Shown here: piece by piece, positions 27,478 to 36,450 of the stretch | How positions within the stretch are numbered: position 1 is the stretch's first letter | How the letters are laid out: every line of letters begins with the position of its first letter | NCBI GenBank assembly: GCA_026399375.1 | Contig: JAPLRD010000086.1 | Location: 1 to 39,808, forward strand | Direction of reading: 5' to 3' | DNA: 39,808 nt | Source of the DNA: Pseudomonadota bacterium | Lineage (GTDB): Bacteria > Pseudomonadota > Gammaproteobacteria > Burkholderiales > SG8-39 | The notes under the pieces: generated by a model | The model's database searches: none | What the model was told of the DNA's origin: nothing | What the model saw: only the letters and a program-made list of their open reading frames with translations | Position numbers and translations under genes: made by a program

Positions 27478-28968
27478 ATGCAGAGGCGCGGCGCCGCCCC
27501 GGGAATATGCCTTGCACCTCCGCATTTCCTCAATGTCGCCCCGAACAACATCGCCGCCTGGCACGTGTTCGACGCCCTGGTGCACGTTGACGCGAATGCG
27601 CGCCTCGCGCCCGGGCTCACCGTGCCCTGGCGCAGCATCGATCCGACCACTTGGGAATTCAAGCTGCGCAAAGGGGTGAAGTTTCATGACGGCTCCGACT
27701 TCAGCGCCGAGGACGTGCTCTTTTCGCTGGAGCGACCGGCCACCCTGCCTGCCAGCCCCGGGCCCTTCACCGGTTTCGTCAAACCCATCACCGCCAAGAA
27801 AATCGTCGATCCCTGGACGATACAGCTGAAGACCGCAGCGCCCTACGCGATGCTGCTGTCCGATCTGAATTCGATTTTCATCGTCTCGAAGAAAGCGGCG
27901 ACCGGCGCCGGGACCGAGGACTTCAACAGCGGCAAGGCGGCAGTCGGAACCGGCCCGTTCAAGCTCGTGCGCTTTGTCCGCGGCGAGCGCATTGAACTCG
28001 CCCGCAACGATACCTACTGGGGTGCAAAGCCGGTCTGGGACAAAGTGACGCTGCGCATCCTGCCCGCCGATACCGCGCGCATTACGGCGCTGCTTGCCGG
28101 CGACCTGGACGCGATCGAGAACATCCCGACCGCCGATCTGACGCGGCTCAAGGCAAATCCGAAATTCCGGCTGGAGCAGAAGGTTTCCTGGCGCACCATG
28201 CTGTTGCACCTTGACCAATACCGTGACCACCCGCCTTACCTCACCGACAAGGCGGGCAAACCGCTGGCGAAAAATCCGTTCAGGGACGCACGCGTCAGGC
28301 TGGCGCTATCCAAGGCGATCAACCGCACCGCCGTCGTCGAGCGTGTAATGGAAGGATTCGCCATCGCCGCGGGCAACGTCGTTTCACCGGCCGTATTCGG
28401 CCATGTGGCCGCGCTCAAGGCGGAGGGCTACGACCCCGAGGGGGCGAAGAAGCTGCTCGCCGAGGCAGGCTATCCGGACGGCTTCGCCCTCACCCTGCAC
28501 GCGCCGAACAACCGCTACGTCAACGATGAACAACTGGCGCAGGCGGTGGCGCAGATGCTGGCGCGGATCGGCATACAGTCCAAGGTGGAAACCATGCCCG
28601 CGAGCGTGTATTTCGCCAAGGCGCGCGCCGGCGAATTCGCGCTGGCGCTGCTCGGCTGGGGCTCGTTCTCGGGCGACCTCGCATTGCGCGCGCTTCTGGC
28701 CACGCCCAGCGCCGACAAGGGCTACGGGGCCTGGAACTGGGGCCGCTACTCGAATCCGAAGGTGGACGCGCTGCTGGAGCAGGGCTTTACCACTCTGGAC
28801 GAGGCGAAGCGGGAAGCGCTGGCGCGCGAAGCCGCAACCCTGGCCTTGAAAGACGTGCCGGTGATACTCCTGCACCACCAGCTCGCGACCTGGGCGATGA
28901 AAAAAGACATCGCCTACAACCCGCGCACCGACGAGTACACCTTCGCCCACGAATTCCGCCCGAAATAG
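27478..28968 (+). CDS. Second family 5 peptide-binding protein, N-terminus missing
   Basis: A tandem paralogue of the preceding receptor, closely similar over nearly its whole length (for example TTWEFKLRKGVKFHDGSDFS, LTDKAGKPLAKNP, NRYVNDEQ). Similarity begins only at PPHFLNVAPNNIAAWHVFDA, which matches residues about 41-60 of the first receptor. The signal peptide and the first beta strands are absent. Only 24 bases lie between the two genes, so the missing part is not present in another frame. The ATG at 27478 has no ribosome binding site. As written the protein would stay in the cytoplasm and probably does not work. The rest of the frame is undamaged, so the truncation is recent or an assembly fault. 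Confidence 0.85.
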   Translation: MQRRGAAPGICLAPPHFLNVAPNNIAAWHVFDALVHVDANARLAPGLTVPWRSIDPTTWEFKLRKGVKFHDGSDFSAEDVLFSLERPATLPASPGPFTGFVKPITAKKIVDPWTIQLKTAAPYAMLLSDLNSIFIVSKKAATGAGTEDFNSGKAAVGTGPFKLVRFVRGERIELARNDTYWGAKPVWDKVTLRILPADTARITALLAGDLDAIENIPTADLTRLKANPKFRLEQKVSWRTMLLHLDQYRDHPPYLTDKAGKPLAKNPFRDARVRLALSKAINRTAVVERVMEGFAIAAGNVVSPAVFGHVAALKAEGYDPEGAKKLLAEAGYPDGFALTLHAPNNRYVNDEQLAQAVAQMLARIGIQSKVETMPASVYFAKARAGEFALALLGWGSFSGDLALRALLATPSADKGYGAWNWGRYSNPKVDALLEQGFTTLDEAKREALAREAATLALKDVPVILLHHQLATWAMKKDIAYNPRTDEYTFAHEFRPK

Positions 28969-28979
28969 GCGCACAGGCC

Positions 28980-29957
28980 ATGACCGTATTCATCATCCGC
29001 CGTCTGATGCAAAGCGTGCTGGTGCTGTTTTTCATGTCGCTGCTGGTATTCGTCGGGGTGTATGCGATCGGCAACCCGGTGGACATCCTGATCAATCCGC
29101 AAGCGGACCAGGCCGACATCGCCCGCGCCATCGCCGCGCTCGGACTGGACAAGCCGCTGTGGGAGCAGTACGCGATATTCCTCAAGCAGGCGCTGGTGGG
29201 CGACCTCGGAAAATCCTTCTCCTACAATATTCCGGCGATCCAGCTGATCCTCGAGCGCATGCCGGCGACGATGGAACTGGCGCTGGCCGCCACCGGCATG
29301 GCGGTGGTACTGGGCATTCCGCTCGGCCTGTGGGCGGGACTTGCGCCGGACTCGTGGCCGGGCAAGCTGATCATGACCGGCTCCATTCTCGGTTTTTCCC
29401 TGCCCACATTCTGGGTGGGCCTGATGCTGATCATGCTGTTCGCGGTCGAACTAGGCTGGCTGCCCTCCAGCGGCCGCGGCCCGACCACCGAGGTCCTGGG
29501 GATCGCGGTGAGCTTTCTCTCCTGGGAGGGAATCAAGCACCTCATCCTGCCCGCCGCCAACCTTGCGCTGTTCAAGCTCTCGCTCATCATCCGCCTCACG
29601 CGCGCCGGCACGCGCGAAGCGCTGCTGCAGGACTACGTCAAGTTCGCCCGCGCCAAGGGCCTGTCGGGCGCGCGCGTGGTCGGCGTGCACGTGCTGAAGA
29701 ACATCCTGATCCCCATCGTCACCGTGATCGGCCTGGAGTTCGGCTCGGTCATTGCGTTTGCCATCGTCACCGAGTCGATTTTTGCCTGGCCGGGGATGGG
29801 CAAACTGATCATCGACTCGATCAACGTACTCGACCGGCCGGTGATCGTCGCCTACCTCCTTATCATCGTGAGTCTCTTCATCCTCATCAACCTCGCCGTC
29901 GACATCCTCTACTCGCTGCTCGATCCTCGGGTGCGCATCAGCGAGGCGAAGGGATAA
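28980..29957 (+). CDS. dppB: Peptide ABC transporter permease, DppB type
   Basis: An inner-membrane permease of 325 residues with about six membrane segments: an N-terminal helix (MTVFIIRRLMQSVLVLFFMS), a periplasmic loop, and five helices in the binding-protein-dependent transport domain. The EAA loop that docks the ATPases is at KFARAKGLSGARVVGVHVLK. The DppB family signature LGFSLPTFWVGL is present. It follows the second receptor gene by 11 bases. Confidence 0.93.
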   Translation: MTVFIIRRLMQSVLVLFFMSLLVFVGVYAIGNPVDILINPQADQADIARAIAALGLDKPLWEQYAIFLKQALVGDLGKSFSYNIPAIQLILERMPATMELALAATGMAVVLGIPLGLWAGLAPDSWPGKLIMTGSILGFSLPTFWVGLMLIMLFAVELGWLPSSGRGPTTEVLGIAVSFLSWEGIKHLILPAANLALFKLSLIIRLTRAGTREALLQDYVKFARAKGLSGARVVGVHVLKNILIPIVTVIGLEFGSVIAFAIVTESIFAWPGMGKLIIDSINVLDRPVIVAYLLIIVSLFILINLAVDILYSLLDPRVRISEAKG

Positions 29958-29958
29958 C

Positions 29959-30840
29959 GTGCAGCGCGAACAGACGCCGTTTCAACGAATCGCCGCCGAC
30001 TTCGCCGAAAGCCGGCTCGCGCTCGCCGGGCTGGGCGTGCTGGTCCTGATTCTGCTCATCGCCCTGTTCGCGCCCCTGATCTCACCGCAGAATCCCTACG
30101 ACCTGGCGCAGCTTGACGTGCTCGACAGCCGCCTGCCGCCGGGCTCCAAGTCGGGCGACGGCCTGACCTTCTGGCTCGGCAGCGACGACCAGGGCCGCGA
30201 TATCCTGTCCGGCATTTTCTACGGCCTGCGCATCAGCCTCGGCGTCGGCGTGGCGAGCACGCTGTGCGCTGTGATCATCGGCCTGACCGCCGGGCTTTGC
30301 GCCGCCTACTTCGGCGGGCGCACTGACGGCGTCATCATGCGCGTGGTCGACATCCAGCTGTCGTTTCCCGCGATCCTGATCGCCCTCATCCTGCTCGCGC
30401 TGCTGGGCCAGGGAATCGGCAAGACCATCTTCGCGCTGATCACGGTGCAATGGGCCTACTACGCGCGCACCGTGCGCAGCACGGCGCTGGTCGAGCGCCG
30501 CAAGGAATACATCGAAGCCGCCCTGTGCCTGGCGCTGCCGCCGGCGCGCATCGTGTTCCGCCATCTGCTGCCCAACTGTCTGCCGCCGCTGATCGTCATC
30601 GCCACGGTGCAGGTGGCGGCCGCAATCGCGCTCGAGGCCACCCTGTCCTATCTGGGCATCGGCGTCCCCATCACCGAGCCCTCCCTCGGCCTCCTGATCA
30701 AGAACGGCTTCGACTACATGCTCTCGGGCAAGTACTGGATCAGCTTCTTCCCCGGCATCGCCCTGCTGCTGACCATCGTCAGCATCAACCTGGTCGCCGA
30801 CCAGCTGCGCGACGTGCTCAATCCGCGGCTGCAGAAATGA
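29959..30840 (+). CDS. dppC: Peptide ABC transporter permease, DppC type
   Basis: The partner permease, 293 residues. An N-terminal helix (LALAGLGVLVLILLIALFAP) is followed by the family motif FWLGSDDQGRDILSGIFYGL and five more membrane helices. The EAA loop is EAALCLALPPARIVFRHLLP. It starts with GTG at 29959, one base after the dppB stop, with a ribosome binding site (AAGGGA) inside the end of dppB. Its stop overlaps the start of the next gene as ATGA. Confidence 0.93.
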   Translation: MQREQTPFQRIAADFAESRLALAGLGVLVLILLIALFAPLISPQNPYDLAQLDVLDSRLPPGSKSGDGLTFWLGSDDQGRDILSGIFYGLRISLGVGVASTLCAVIIGLTAGLCAAYFGGRTDGVIMRVVDIQLSFPAILIALILLALLGQGIGKTIFALITVQWAYYARTVRSTALVERRKEYIEAALCLALPPARIVFRHLLPNCLPPLIVIATVQVAAAIALEATLSYLGIGVPITEPSLGLLIKNGFDYMLSGKYWISFFPGIALLLTIVSINLVADQLRDVLNPRLQK

Positions 30841-31805
30841 CCGGTTCTGCACTGCGCGTAGAGAACCTGCGCACGCACTTCTTCACCCGACAGGGCGTGG
30901 TGAAGGCGGTGGAGGACGTGAGCTTCTCGGTAGCGCCGGGAAAGATCCTAGGCCTGGTGGGCGAGTCCGGCTCGGGCAAGTCCATGACCGGTTATTCCAT
31001 CATGGGCCTGATCGATCCGCCCGGGCGCGTGATCGCGGGCCGCATCCTGCTCGGCGGCGAGGACCTGCGCGCGCTCGGGCCCGAAGCGATGCGCAAGGTG
31101 CGCGGCAACCGCATCGCCATGATCTTCCAGGATCCGATGATGACGCTGAACCCGGTGCTGCGCGTCGACACACAGATGATAGAGGCGATCCAGGCGCATG
31201 CCGGCGTCAGCCGCGCGGCGGCGCTGGAGCGATCACGCGACGCCCTGGCGCGCGTCGGCATTCCGTCCCCCGCCGAACGCCTCTCGGCTTACCCGCACCA
31301 ATTCTCCGGCGGCATGCGCCAGCGCGTGGCCATCGCCATCGCTCTGCTGAACAGTCCCGACCTGATCATCGCCGACGAACCGACCACGGCGCTCGATGTG
31401 ACCATCCAGGGGCAGATCCTGTTCGAAATGCAGAAGCTCGCACGCGAATCCGGCACCGCCCTCATCTGGATCACTCATGACCTGTCGGTGATCGCGGGCC
31501 TCGCCGACGACATCTGCGTCATGTACGCCGGTCGCATCGTCGAGCACGGCAGCGTCGATCAGGTGCTGGACGCACCGCTGCATCCCTATACGCACGGACT
31601 GATCGATTCAGTCCCCAGCCGCAGCCGCAGGGGCGAGCCGCTGCGGCAGATCCCCGGAATGACGCCCTCGCTGCTCGATCTCGCGCCGGGCTGCGCCTTC
31701 CGCGAACGCTGCAGCCGCGCCGACGGCGCCTGCACGCAGGATGCACCATTGTCCAGCCCCGTCGCCGGCAGGCAGGTGCGCTGTTTCCACCCGTTGACCG
31801 CATGA
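30837..31805 (+). CDS. dppD: Peptide ABC transporter ATPase, DppD type
   Basis: A 322-residue ATPase. Walker A GESGSGKS is at 42-49, the Q-loop FQDP at 97-100, the signature FSGGM at 156-160, Walker B LIIADEP at 176-182 and the H-loop THD at 213-215. The C-terminus has the cysteine cluster (PGCAFRERC, then GAC and RCF) found in Opp/Dpp ATPases, where it may hold an iron-sulfur cluster. It overlaps dppC and dppF by 4 bases each, showing tight coupling. Confidence 0.94.
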   Translation: MTGSALRVENLRTHFFTRQGVVKAVEDVSFSVAPGKILGLVGESGSGKSMTGYSIMGLIDPPGRVIAGRILLGGEDLRALGPEAMRKVRGNRIAMIFQDPMMTLNPVLRVDTQMIEAIQAHAGVSRAAALERSRDALARVGIPSPAERLSAYPHQFSGGMRQRVAIAIALLNSPDLIIADEPTTALDVTIQGQILFEMQKLARESGTALIWITHDLSVIAGLADDICVMYAGRIVEHGSVDQVLDAPLHPYTHGLIDSVPSRSRRGEPLRQIPGMTPSLLDLAPGCAFRERCSRADGACTQDAPLSSPVAGRQVRCFHPLTA

Positions 31806-32815
31806 GTGCGCTGCCGCCGCCCCTGCTGGAACTGCGCGGTGCGTCCAAGCGCTTCGTCAAGACGCTGGACACCGCCGCCAAGATCGCGAATCTGCTCGGC
31901 GCCAACGCCAGAGAGGAAGTCGTGCATGCGGTGGACCGCGTCGATCTTTCGGTGCAGGCGGGCGAAGTGGTGGGCCTGGTGGGCGAATCCGGCTGCGGCA
32001 AGTCTACGCTCGGTCGCCTGGCGGTCGGCCTGCTGCGGCCTTCGGCCGGCGCGCGCCTGTGGCGCGGCGAGGAGATCGCGCAGCTGCCGATCGAAAAGCA
32101 ACGCTCCGTCCAGCTAAAGATCCAGATGATTTTCCAGGACCCGTACGCCTCGCTCAATCCGCGCATGCGCGTGGCCGACATCGTCGGTGAAGCGCCGGTG
32201 GTGCACGGGCTGATCGCGCCGGGGGAGCAACAGGAGTACGTGGCGCAACTGCTGTCGCGCGTCGGCCTGGATGCCTCGCTGGTGCGCCGCTTTCCGCACC
32301 AGTTTTCCGGCGGCCAGCGCGCGCGCATCGGCATCGCCCGGGCGCTCGCGGTAAAGCCGGAATTCCTCGTCTGCGACGAGGCGGTGGCGGCTCTGGACGT
32401 GTCGATCCAGGCGCAGGTGCTCAACCTGTTTACCAAGCTGCGCGAAGAGTTCAATCTCACCTATCTTTTCATCAGCCACGACCTGGGCGCGGTGCAGCAC
32501 ATTTCGGACCGGGTGGTGATCATGTACCTGGGGCGCGTGGTCGAAGCCGCGCCGACCGAGGAGATCTACGCCAGGTCCAACCACCCTTATACCCGGGCGC
32601 TGCTGGCCGAAGTGCCGCGCCTGGACTTGCGGCGCAAGAGTTTCGTTTCGATCAAGGGCGAAATTCCCTCGCCGCTGGATCCGCCGCCCGGCTGCCATTT
32701 TCACCCGCGCTGCCCGCAGGCCATGCCGCGGTGTAAAATCGAGCAACCCCCATTGCGCCAGATCGCACCCCTGCATTTCTCCGCCTGCCATTTGAATGAC
32801 GACGCAGCCGCATGA
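31802..32815 (+). CDS. dppF: Peptide ABC transporter ATPase, DppF type
   Basis: The second ATPase, 337 residues. Walker A GESGCGKS is at 61-68, the Q-loop FQDP at 111-114, and the signature FSGGQ at 168-172. Walker B FLVCDEAV is at 188-195, where the usual DEPVSALD reads DEAVAALD but the catalytic Glu is kept. The H-loop SHD is at 225-227. The C-terminal oligopeptide-transporter extension has the cysteine cluster PPGCHFHPRCPQAMPRC. It pairs with the DppD-type ATPase on the two permeases. Confidence 0.94.
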   Translation: MSALPPPLLELRGASKRFVKTLDTAAKIANLLGANAREEVVHAVDRVDLSVQAGEVVGLVGESGCGKSTLGRLAVGLLRPSAGARLWRGEEIAQLPIEKQRSVQLKIQMIFQDPYASLNPRMRVADIVGEAPVVHGLIAPGEQQEYVAQLLSRVGLDASLVRRFPHQFSGGQRARIGIARALAVKPEFLVCDEAVAALDVSIQAQVLNLFTKLREEFNLTYLFISHDLGAVQHISDRVVIMYLGRVVEAAPTEEIYARSNHPYTRALLAEVPRLDLRRKSFVSIKGEIPSPLDPPPGCHFHPRCPQAMPRCKIEQPPLRQIAPLHFSACHLNDDAAA

Positions 32816-32843
32816 ACCGAGCCCCAACCTGAGCCAGACAACG

Positions 32844-34010
32844 ATGCCGACCATCAAACCGGAAACCCTTGCCCTGATCGAACGCCTGATCGCCTTCGAC
32901 ACGACCAGTCGCGATTCGAATCTCGGCCTGATCGAATGGACGCGGGATTACCTCAAGGGCTACGGCATGGAATCGCGCCTGACCTACGACGCCACCGGCA
33001 AGAAGGCAAACCTTTTCGCCACCATGCAGAAGGGCGCAAAACCCGGCATCGTGCTCTCCGGCCACACCGACGTGGTACCCGTGGACGGGCAGGACTGGAG
33101 CAGCGACCCCTTCAAAGCGGTGGTTCGCGGCGACAGGCTCTACGGCCGCGGCGCCTGCGACATGAAGAGCTATCTCGCGGTGATCCTGGCGATGGCGCCG
33201 CGCTTCGCCGCCGCGGATCTCAAAGCTCCGATCCATTTCGCGCTGTCCTACGACGAAGAAGTCGGCTGCATCGGCGCACGCGGCCTGCTGGAGGACCTGG
33301 CGCGGAACAACATCCGCCCGGCGGGCGCCATCATCGGCGAGCCCACCAGCATGCAGCCGGTGATCGCGCACAAGGGAAAGCGCGCCTACAAGTGCTGCGT
33401 GCGCGGCAAGGAAGCGCATTCGGCGCTCACGCCACAGGGCGTGAACGCGATCGAATACGCCGCCAGGATCATCACCTACATCCGCCACATGGCCGAGCGC
33501 ATGCAGGCGTGCGAGCCGCGCGACTACGGTTTCGACGTGCCTTTCACCACGCTGCAGACCGGCGTGATATCTGGCGGCACCGCAGCCAACATCGTGCCGC
33601 GCGAGTGCATTTTCCACTTCGAGTTTCGCTACCTGCCGGGCGCCGATCCGGACGCGCTGGAGCGTGAAATCAAGGACTACGCCGAGCGCGTGATCCTGCC
33701 CAAAATGCAGCGCACGGATCCTGAAACCAGCATCAGCATCGAAACCAAGGCCGGCATCCCCGGACTCAATACGGCGGAACAGGACCGGATCACCGGTCTG
33801 GCGCAGGCGCTGTCGCGAAACAAGTCGACCGCCAAGGTGGCCTACGCGACCGAGGGCGGACTGTTCCAGCAGGCGGGCATCCCCGCCATCATCTGCGGCC
33901 CGGGTTCAATCGAACAGGCGCACAAGCCGGACGAGTACGTGTCGCTGGAGCAGGTGGCGCTGTGCGAGTCTTTCATGGAACGGCTGATCGAGAACATGAG
34001 CGCCGAGTAG
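32844..34010 (+). CDS. argE: M20 family metallopeptidase, acetylornithine deacetylase (ArgE) type
   Basis: A dinuclear zinc hydrolase of 388 residues that removes acyl groups from amino acids or splits small peptides. Metal and catalytic residues are visible: His74 and Asp76 (SGHTDVVPV), Asp106 (GRGACDMKS), Glu138-Glu139 (DEEVGC) and the C-terminal His in AHKPDEYV. The N-terminal FDTTSRDSN is typical of ArgE. The ATG at 32844 fits the family; an earlier ATG at 32796 would overlap dppF. Acetylornithine is the named substrate of close relatives, but the place right after a peptide transporter suggests processing of imported acyl-amino acids or peptides. A strong terminator follows. Confidence 0.88.
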   Translation: MPTIKPETLALIERLIAFDTTSRDSNLGLIEWTRDYLKGYGMESRLTYDATGKKANLFATMQKGAKPGIVLSGHTDVVPVDGQDWSSDPFKAVVRGDRLYGRGACDMKSYLAVILAMAPRFAAADLKAPIHFALSYDEEVGCIGARGLLEDLARNNIRPAGAIIGEPTSMQPVIAHKGKRAYKCCVRGKEAHSALTPQGVNAIEYAARIITYIRHMAERMQACEPRDYGFDVPFTTLQTGVISGGTAANIVPRECIFHFEFRYLPGADPDALEREIKDYAERVILPKMQRTDPETSISIETKAGIPGLNTAEQDRITGLAQALSRNKSTAKVAYATEGGLFQQAGIPAIICGPGSIEQAHKPDEYVSLEQVALCESFMERLIENMSAE

Positions 34011-34025
34011 CGCGCACAGCCGCAA

Positions 34026-34059
34026 AAACAAAAGGGACGCCGCGGCGTCCCTTTTGTTT
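34026..34059. terminator. Bidirectional intrinsic terminator between argE and rplS
   Basis: A perfect inverted repeat with 16-bp arms and a 2-base centre. The GC-rich core (GGGACGCC / GGCGTCCC) is flanked by an A run on one side and TTTTGTTT on the other, so it ends both the plus-strand argE operon and the minus-strand rplS operon. Confidence 0.92.
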
Positions 34060-34076
34060 GATACTTGGGCGAAATC

Positions 34077-34481
34077 CTATTCGGCAACCGCCTCTTTGGT
34101 GCCGGTCTCCGGCACCAGGACTGCGCGCTTGGTGAGCTTCTCGCGGATACGCGCGGACTTGCCCGAACGGTCGCGCAGGTAGTACAGCTTGGCGCGGCGC
34201 ACGTCGCCCTTGCGCTTCACCTCGACCGACGCGATCAGCGGCGAATAGGTCTGGAAGGTCCGCTCCACGCCTTCACCGGCGGAAATCTTGCGCACGATAA
34301 AGGAAGAGTTGAGGCCGCGGTTGCGCTTGGCGATGACCACGCCCTCGTAGGCCTGAACGCGCTTGCGCTCGCCCTCGACCACGTTGACGTTCACGATCAC
34401 GGTGTCGCCGGGAGCGAACACGGGGACGGTCTTGCCCAGGCGGGCGATTTCTTCGGTTTCCAGTTTCTCTATCAGATTCAT
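34077..34481 (-). CDS. rplS: 50S ribosomal protein L19
   Basis: L19 sits at the interface between the ribosomal subunits. The 134-residue protein begins [20 protein letters not shown] and contains [35 protein letters not shown] and [15 protein letters not shown], all conserved. The C-terminal tail (about 15 residues after KSARIREKL) is longer than in the usual 115-residue proteins. It is the last gene of rpsP-rimM-trmD-rplS, separated from trmD by 129 bases that hold a double-hairpin repeat. Confidence 0.97.
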   Translation of the reverse strand: MNLIEKLETEEIARLGKTVPVFAPGDTVIVNVNVVEGERKRVQAYEGVVIAKRNRGLNSSFIVRKISAGEGVERTFQTYSPLIASVEVKRKGDVRRAKLYYLRDRSGKSARIREKLTKRAVLVPETGTKEAVAE

Positions 34482-34523
34482 GATTCCACTCCTCGTATCA
34501 TCGGGGACCGCCGCCGCTGCGAC

Positions 34524-34613
34524 AGCCTAGAGCTTGTTACAAAACGAGGGGATATCTCCCCTCGTGCACCCCTAAATCAGAGGCCGTTTCAATCAACCTA
34601 AAACGGCCTCTTA
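34524..34613. repeat. Double-hairpin intergenic repeat, copy 2
   Basis: This copy lies between trmD and rplS. Hairpin 1 (34544-34565) has 9-bp arms (ACGAGGGGA / TCCCCTCGT) and a 4-base loop. Compared with copy 1 a T-A pair is replaced by a C-G pair, so the stem is kept. The linker has CCCCTAAAT as in copy 1. Hairpin 2 has 11-bp arms (AGAGGCCGTTT at 34579-34589 and AAACGGCCTCT at 34601-34611) and an 11-base loop, and runs into the trmD stop codon. It may affect read-through or processing of the ribosomal operon mRNA. Confidence 0.75.
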
Positions 34614-35357
34614 GGTATTCTGTTCCCGCTTGAATTCCTCAAGCAACTTCGCTTCCGCCGCGCTCAAGGCGCGCTGTTCCAACAAATCCGGCCGTCTCTG
34701 CCAGGTCCTGCCCAGCGCCTGCTTCAGGCGCCAGCGCTCTATCTCGGCGTGATTGCCGGAGAGCAGCACCGGCGGCACGCGCTCGCCCGCGTAGTCCTCG
34801 GGCCGGGTGAAATGCGGACAATCCAGCAGCCCGCCCACGAACGAATCCTGCGCCGCCGAATCCTCGTCGCCCAGCACGCCGGGCAACTGCCGCACCACCG
34901 CGTCGATCAAAACCATCGCCGCCAGTTCGCCGCCGGAGAGCACGTAGTCGCCGATCGATATTTCCTCGTCGACCACGCGGCGGATCAATCGCTCGTCCAC
35001 GCTCTCGTAACGTCCACACAACAATACCGCACCCGGACCTGCCGCAAGTTGCATCACGCCGGCGTGGTCCAGTACCCTGCCCTGCGGCGAAAGGTATATC
35101 ACCCTGCGCTCACCGCCCGCCACCCGCGCCTTCGCCGCGCGAATCGCCGCATCCAGCGGCTCGGCCAGCATCACCATGCCGGGACCGCCTCCGTACGGCC
35201 TGTCGTCCACCGTGCGGTAGTTGTCGCTGGTGAAGTCGCGCGGATTCCACAACTCCAGACTGTAGCGCGCCGTCTTCAGCGCGCGGCTGGTGATACCCGA
35301 TTCGGTGAGCGCCGCAAACATCTGCGGAAACAGCGTCACACAATCGAAGTGGATCAC
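34611..35357 (-). CDS. trmD: tRNA (guanine-N1)-methyltransferase
   Basis: TrmD methylates G37 of tRNAs read by CNN codons, using S-adenosylmethionine bound in a trefoil knot. The 248-residue protein has [11 protein letters not shown] at the N-terminus, [20 protein letters not shown] and [13 protein letters not shown]. The knot region is [18 protein letters not shown]. The GTG at 35357 overlaps the rimM stop as GTGA and matches the usual N-terminus. Confidence 0.96.
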   Translation of the reverse strand: MIHFDCVTLFPQMFAALTESGITSRALKTARYSLELWNPRDFTSDNYRTVDDRPYGGGPGMVMLAEPLDAAIRAAKARVAGGERRVIYLSPQGRVLDHAGVMQLAAGPGAVLLCGRYESVDERLIRRVVDEEISIGDYVLSGGELAAMVLIDAVVRQLPGVLGDEDSAAQDSFVGGLLDCPHFTRPEDYAGERVPPVLLSGNHAEIERWRLKQALGRTWQRRPDLLEQRALSAAEAKLLEEFKREQNT

Positions 35358-35839
35358 CAGTCCAGCTCCCACTCCACGCGGATCCGGCCCTGGGCCATTT
35401 CCACCTGGCGCACTACCTGCTCGATGAAAGGCAGCAGTCGTTCCGTTTCGCCATCGACGATGCGCATCACCGGATGCGCGCCGTTCTCGAACAACTCGGC
35501 AACCGTGCCGAGCTCCTCGTCTTTCGCATTTACCACTTTCAGGCCGACCAGGTCGACCCAGTAAAACTCGTCCTTCGCGTTCTGCGGCAGCGCTTCGCGC
35601 TTTACCGCGACTTCGCTGCCCTTCAGGGCCAGCGCCGCATCGCGCTCCTCGCAGCCCTCGAAGCGCGCCACCACGCTGGCTCCGTGCTGCAGCACGCTTT
35701 GCGCGACTTTCAATTCGCGCCAGTCGCCGTTTCTGCCTACCCAGACCGACGGATAGGCGCTCAAACCGTCGGGTTCCGCGCTGAAGGGCTCTATCCTGAC
35801 CCAGCCCTTGAGGCCGTAGGGGGCGACGATGCGCCCCAT
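35354..35839 (-). CDS. rimM: Ribosome maturation factor RimM
   Basis: RimM binds S19 and helps process the 30S head. The N-terminal domain has [20 protein letters not shown]. The C-terminal PRC-barrel part has [24 protein letters not shown] and LLPFIEQVV. From the ATG at 35839 the protein has 161 residues. The frame is open back to a TTG at 35905, which would overlap rpsP by 44 bases and give 183 residues; a GTG one codon before the ATG is also possible. The start is therefore unsure, but the product is not. Confidence 0.93.
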   Translation of the reverse strand: MGRIVAPYGLKGWVRIEPFSAEPDGLSAYPSVWVGRNGDWRELKVAQSVLQHGASVVARFEGCEERDAALALKGSEVAVKREALPQNAKDEFYWVDLVGLKVVNAKDEELGTVAELFENGAHPVMRIVDGETERLLPFIEQVVRQVEMAQGRIRVEWELDW

Positions 35840-35861
35840 CACGACCAGCTGCGCAGCCTGC

Positions 35862-36137
35862 TTAAGCAGCTGCGGGGGCGGCAGTTCCAGCGACTTTCTT
35901 GCCAAACTGCTTGACCAGCCTTGCGACCGTGGGAGAGAGCTGTGCGCCCTTGCCTTGCCAGAAGGTCAGACGGTCCATGGCGACACGCAGGTTCTCGCGA
36001 CCTTCGGGCGCCTTCGGATCATAGAATCCGACGCGCTCGATGAATTTGCCGCCGGCGGCGCGACGCGAATCCGCTACGACCATGTTGTAGAAAGGGCGTT
36101 TATGCGCGCCACCGCGGGCGAGGCGAATCACAACCAT
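35862..36137 (-). CDS. rpsP: 30S ribosomal protein S16
   Basis: S16 is an early-binding 30S assembly protein. The 91-residue sequence [20 protein letters not shown] continues with [20 protein letters not shown] and has the normal length, with a short Ala-rich tail. It is the first gene of the rpsP-rimM-trmD-rplS operon, with its own promoter at 36169-36198. Confidence 0.97.
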   Translation of the reverse strand: MVVIRLARGGAHKRPFYNMVVADSRRAAGGKFIERVGFYDPKAPEGRENLRVAMDRLTFWQGKGAQLSPTVARLVKQFGKKVAGTAAPAAA

Positions 36138-36450
36138 GTTGTTGTCCCGAAACTCAAAAAAGAGCGCGATTCTACGACGATTTGGTACCTATTGGCAAGG
36201 GTTTTGTACGGACGAGTTTAGGCGCGCGAGCGCAGATTGTTCAAAGGTTTCAATGCAATACCTAAGCCCGCCGCACAGGCTTTGAATGTTGCCATCGTGC
36301 CGCAATTCGCCGGTGCGAGCCCTGATCCGCAGCCGAAGGCTCCCTTGCGCGTGCGCGCTTGTACCTCCCGCCGTGCCTGTACGTCCGCATTGCCTGACTT
36401 TATCGATTGTGTTCCCATATCACCCTTTTGTCTCACAAGAAGAAAACACC
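36138..36450. other. Divergent intergenic region between rpsP and ggt
   Basis: This 313-base region holds the rpsP promoter on the minus strand. The plus strand before ggt has the ribosome binding site AAGAAG about 8 bases before the ATG, but no clear promoter hexamers. An open frame from 36286 runs into ggt, but the extra N-terminus is unlike any signal peptide. I see no RNA gene here. Confidence 0.5.
36169..36198 (-). promoter_or_regulatory. Sigma-70 type promoter of rpsP-rimM-trmD-rplS
   Basis: On the minus strand TTGCCA (36193-36198) and TAGAAT (36169-36174) are separated by 18 bases, about 32 bases upstream of the rpsP ATG. The match to the consensus is good. Confidence 0.65.

Noticed and set aside
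27478-28968. A frameshift hiding the missing N-terminus of the second peptide receptor
   Set aside because: The gap after the first receptor is only 24 bases and no frame there encodes a signal peptide or the missing strands.
36286-36450. An N-terminal extension of the gamma-glutamyltransferase giving a signal peptide
   Set aside because: The extra residues are Arg- and Pro-rich with no hydrophobic core, and a ribosome binding site precedes the ATG at 36451.
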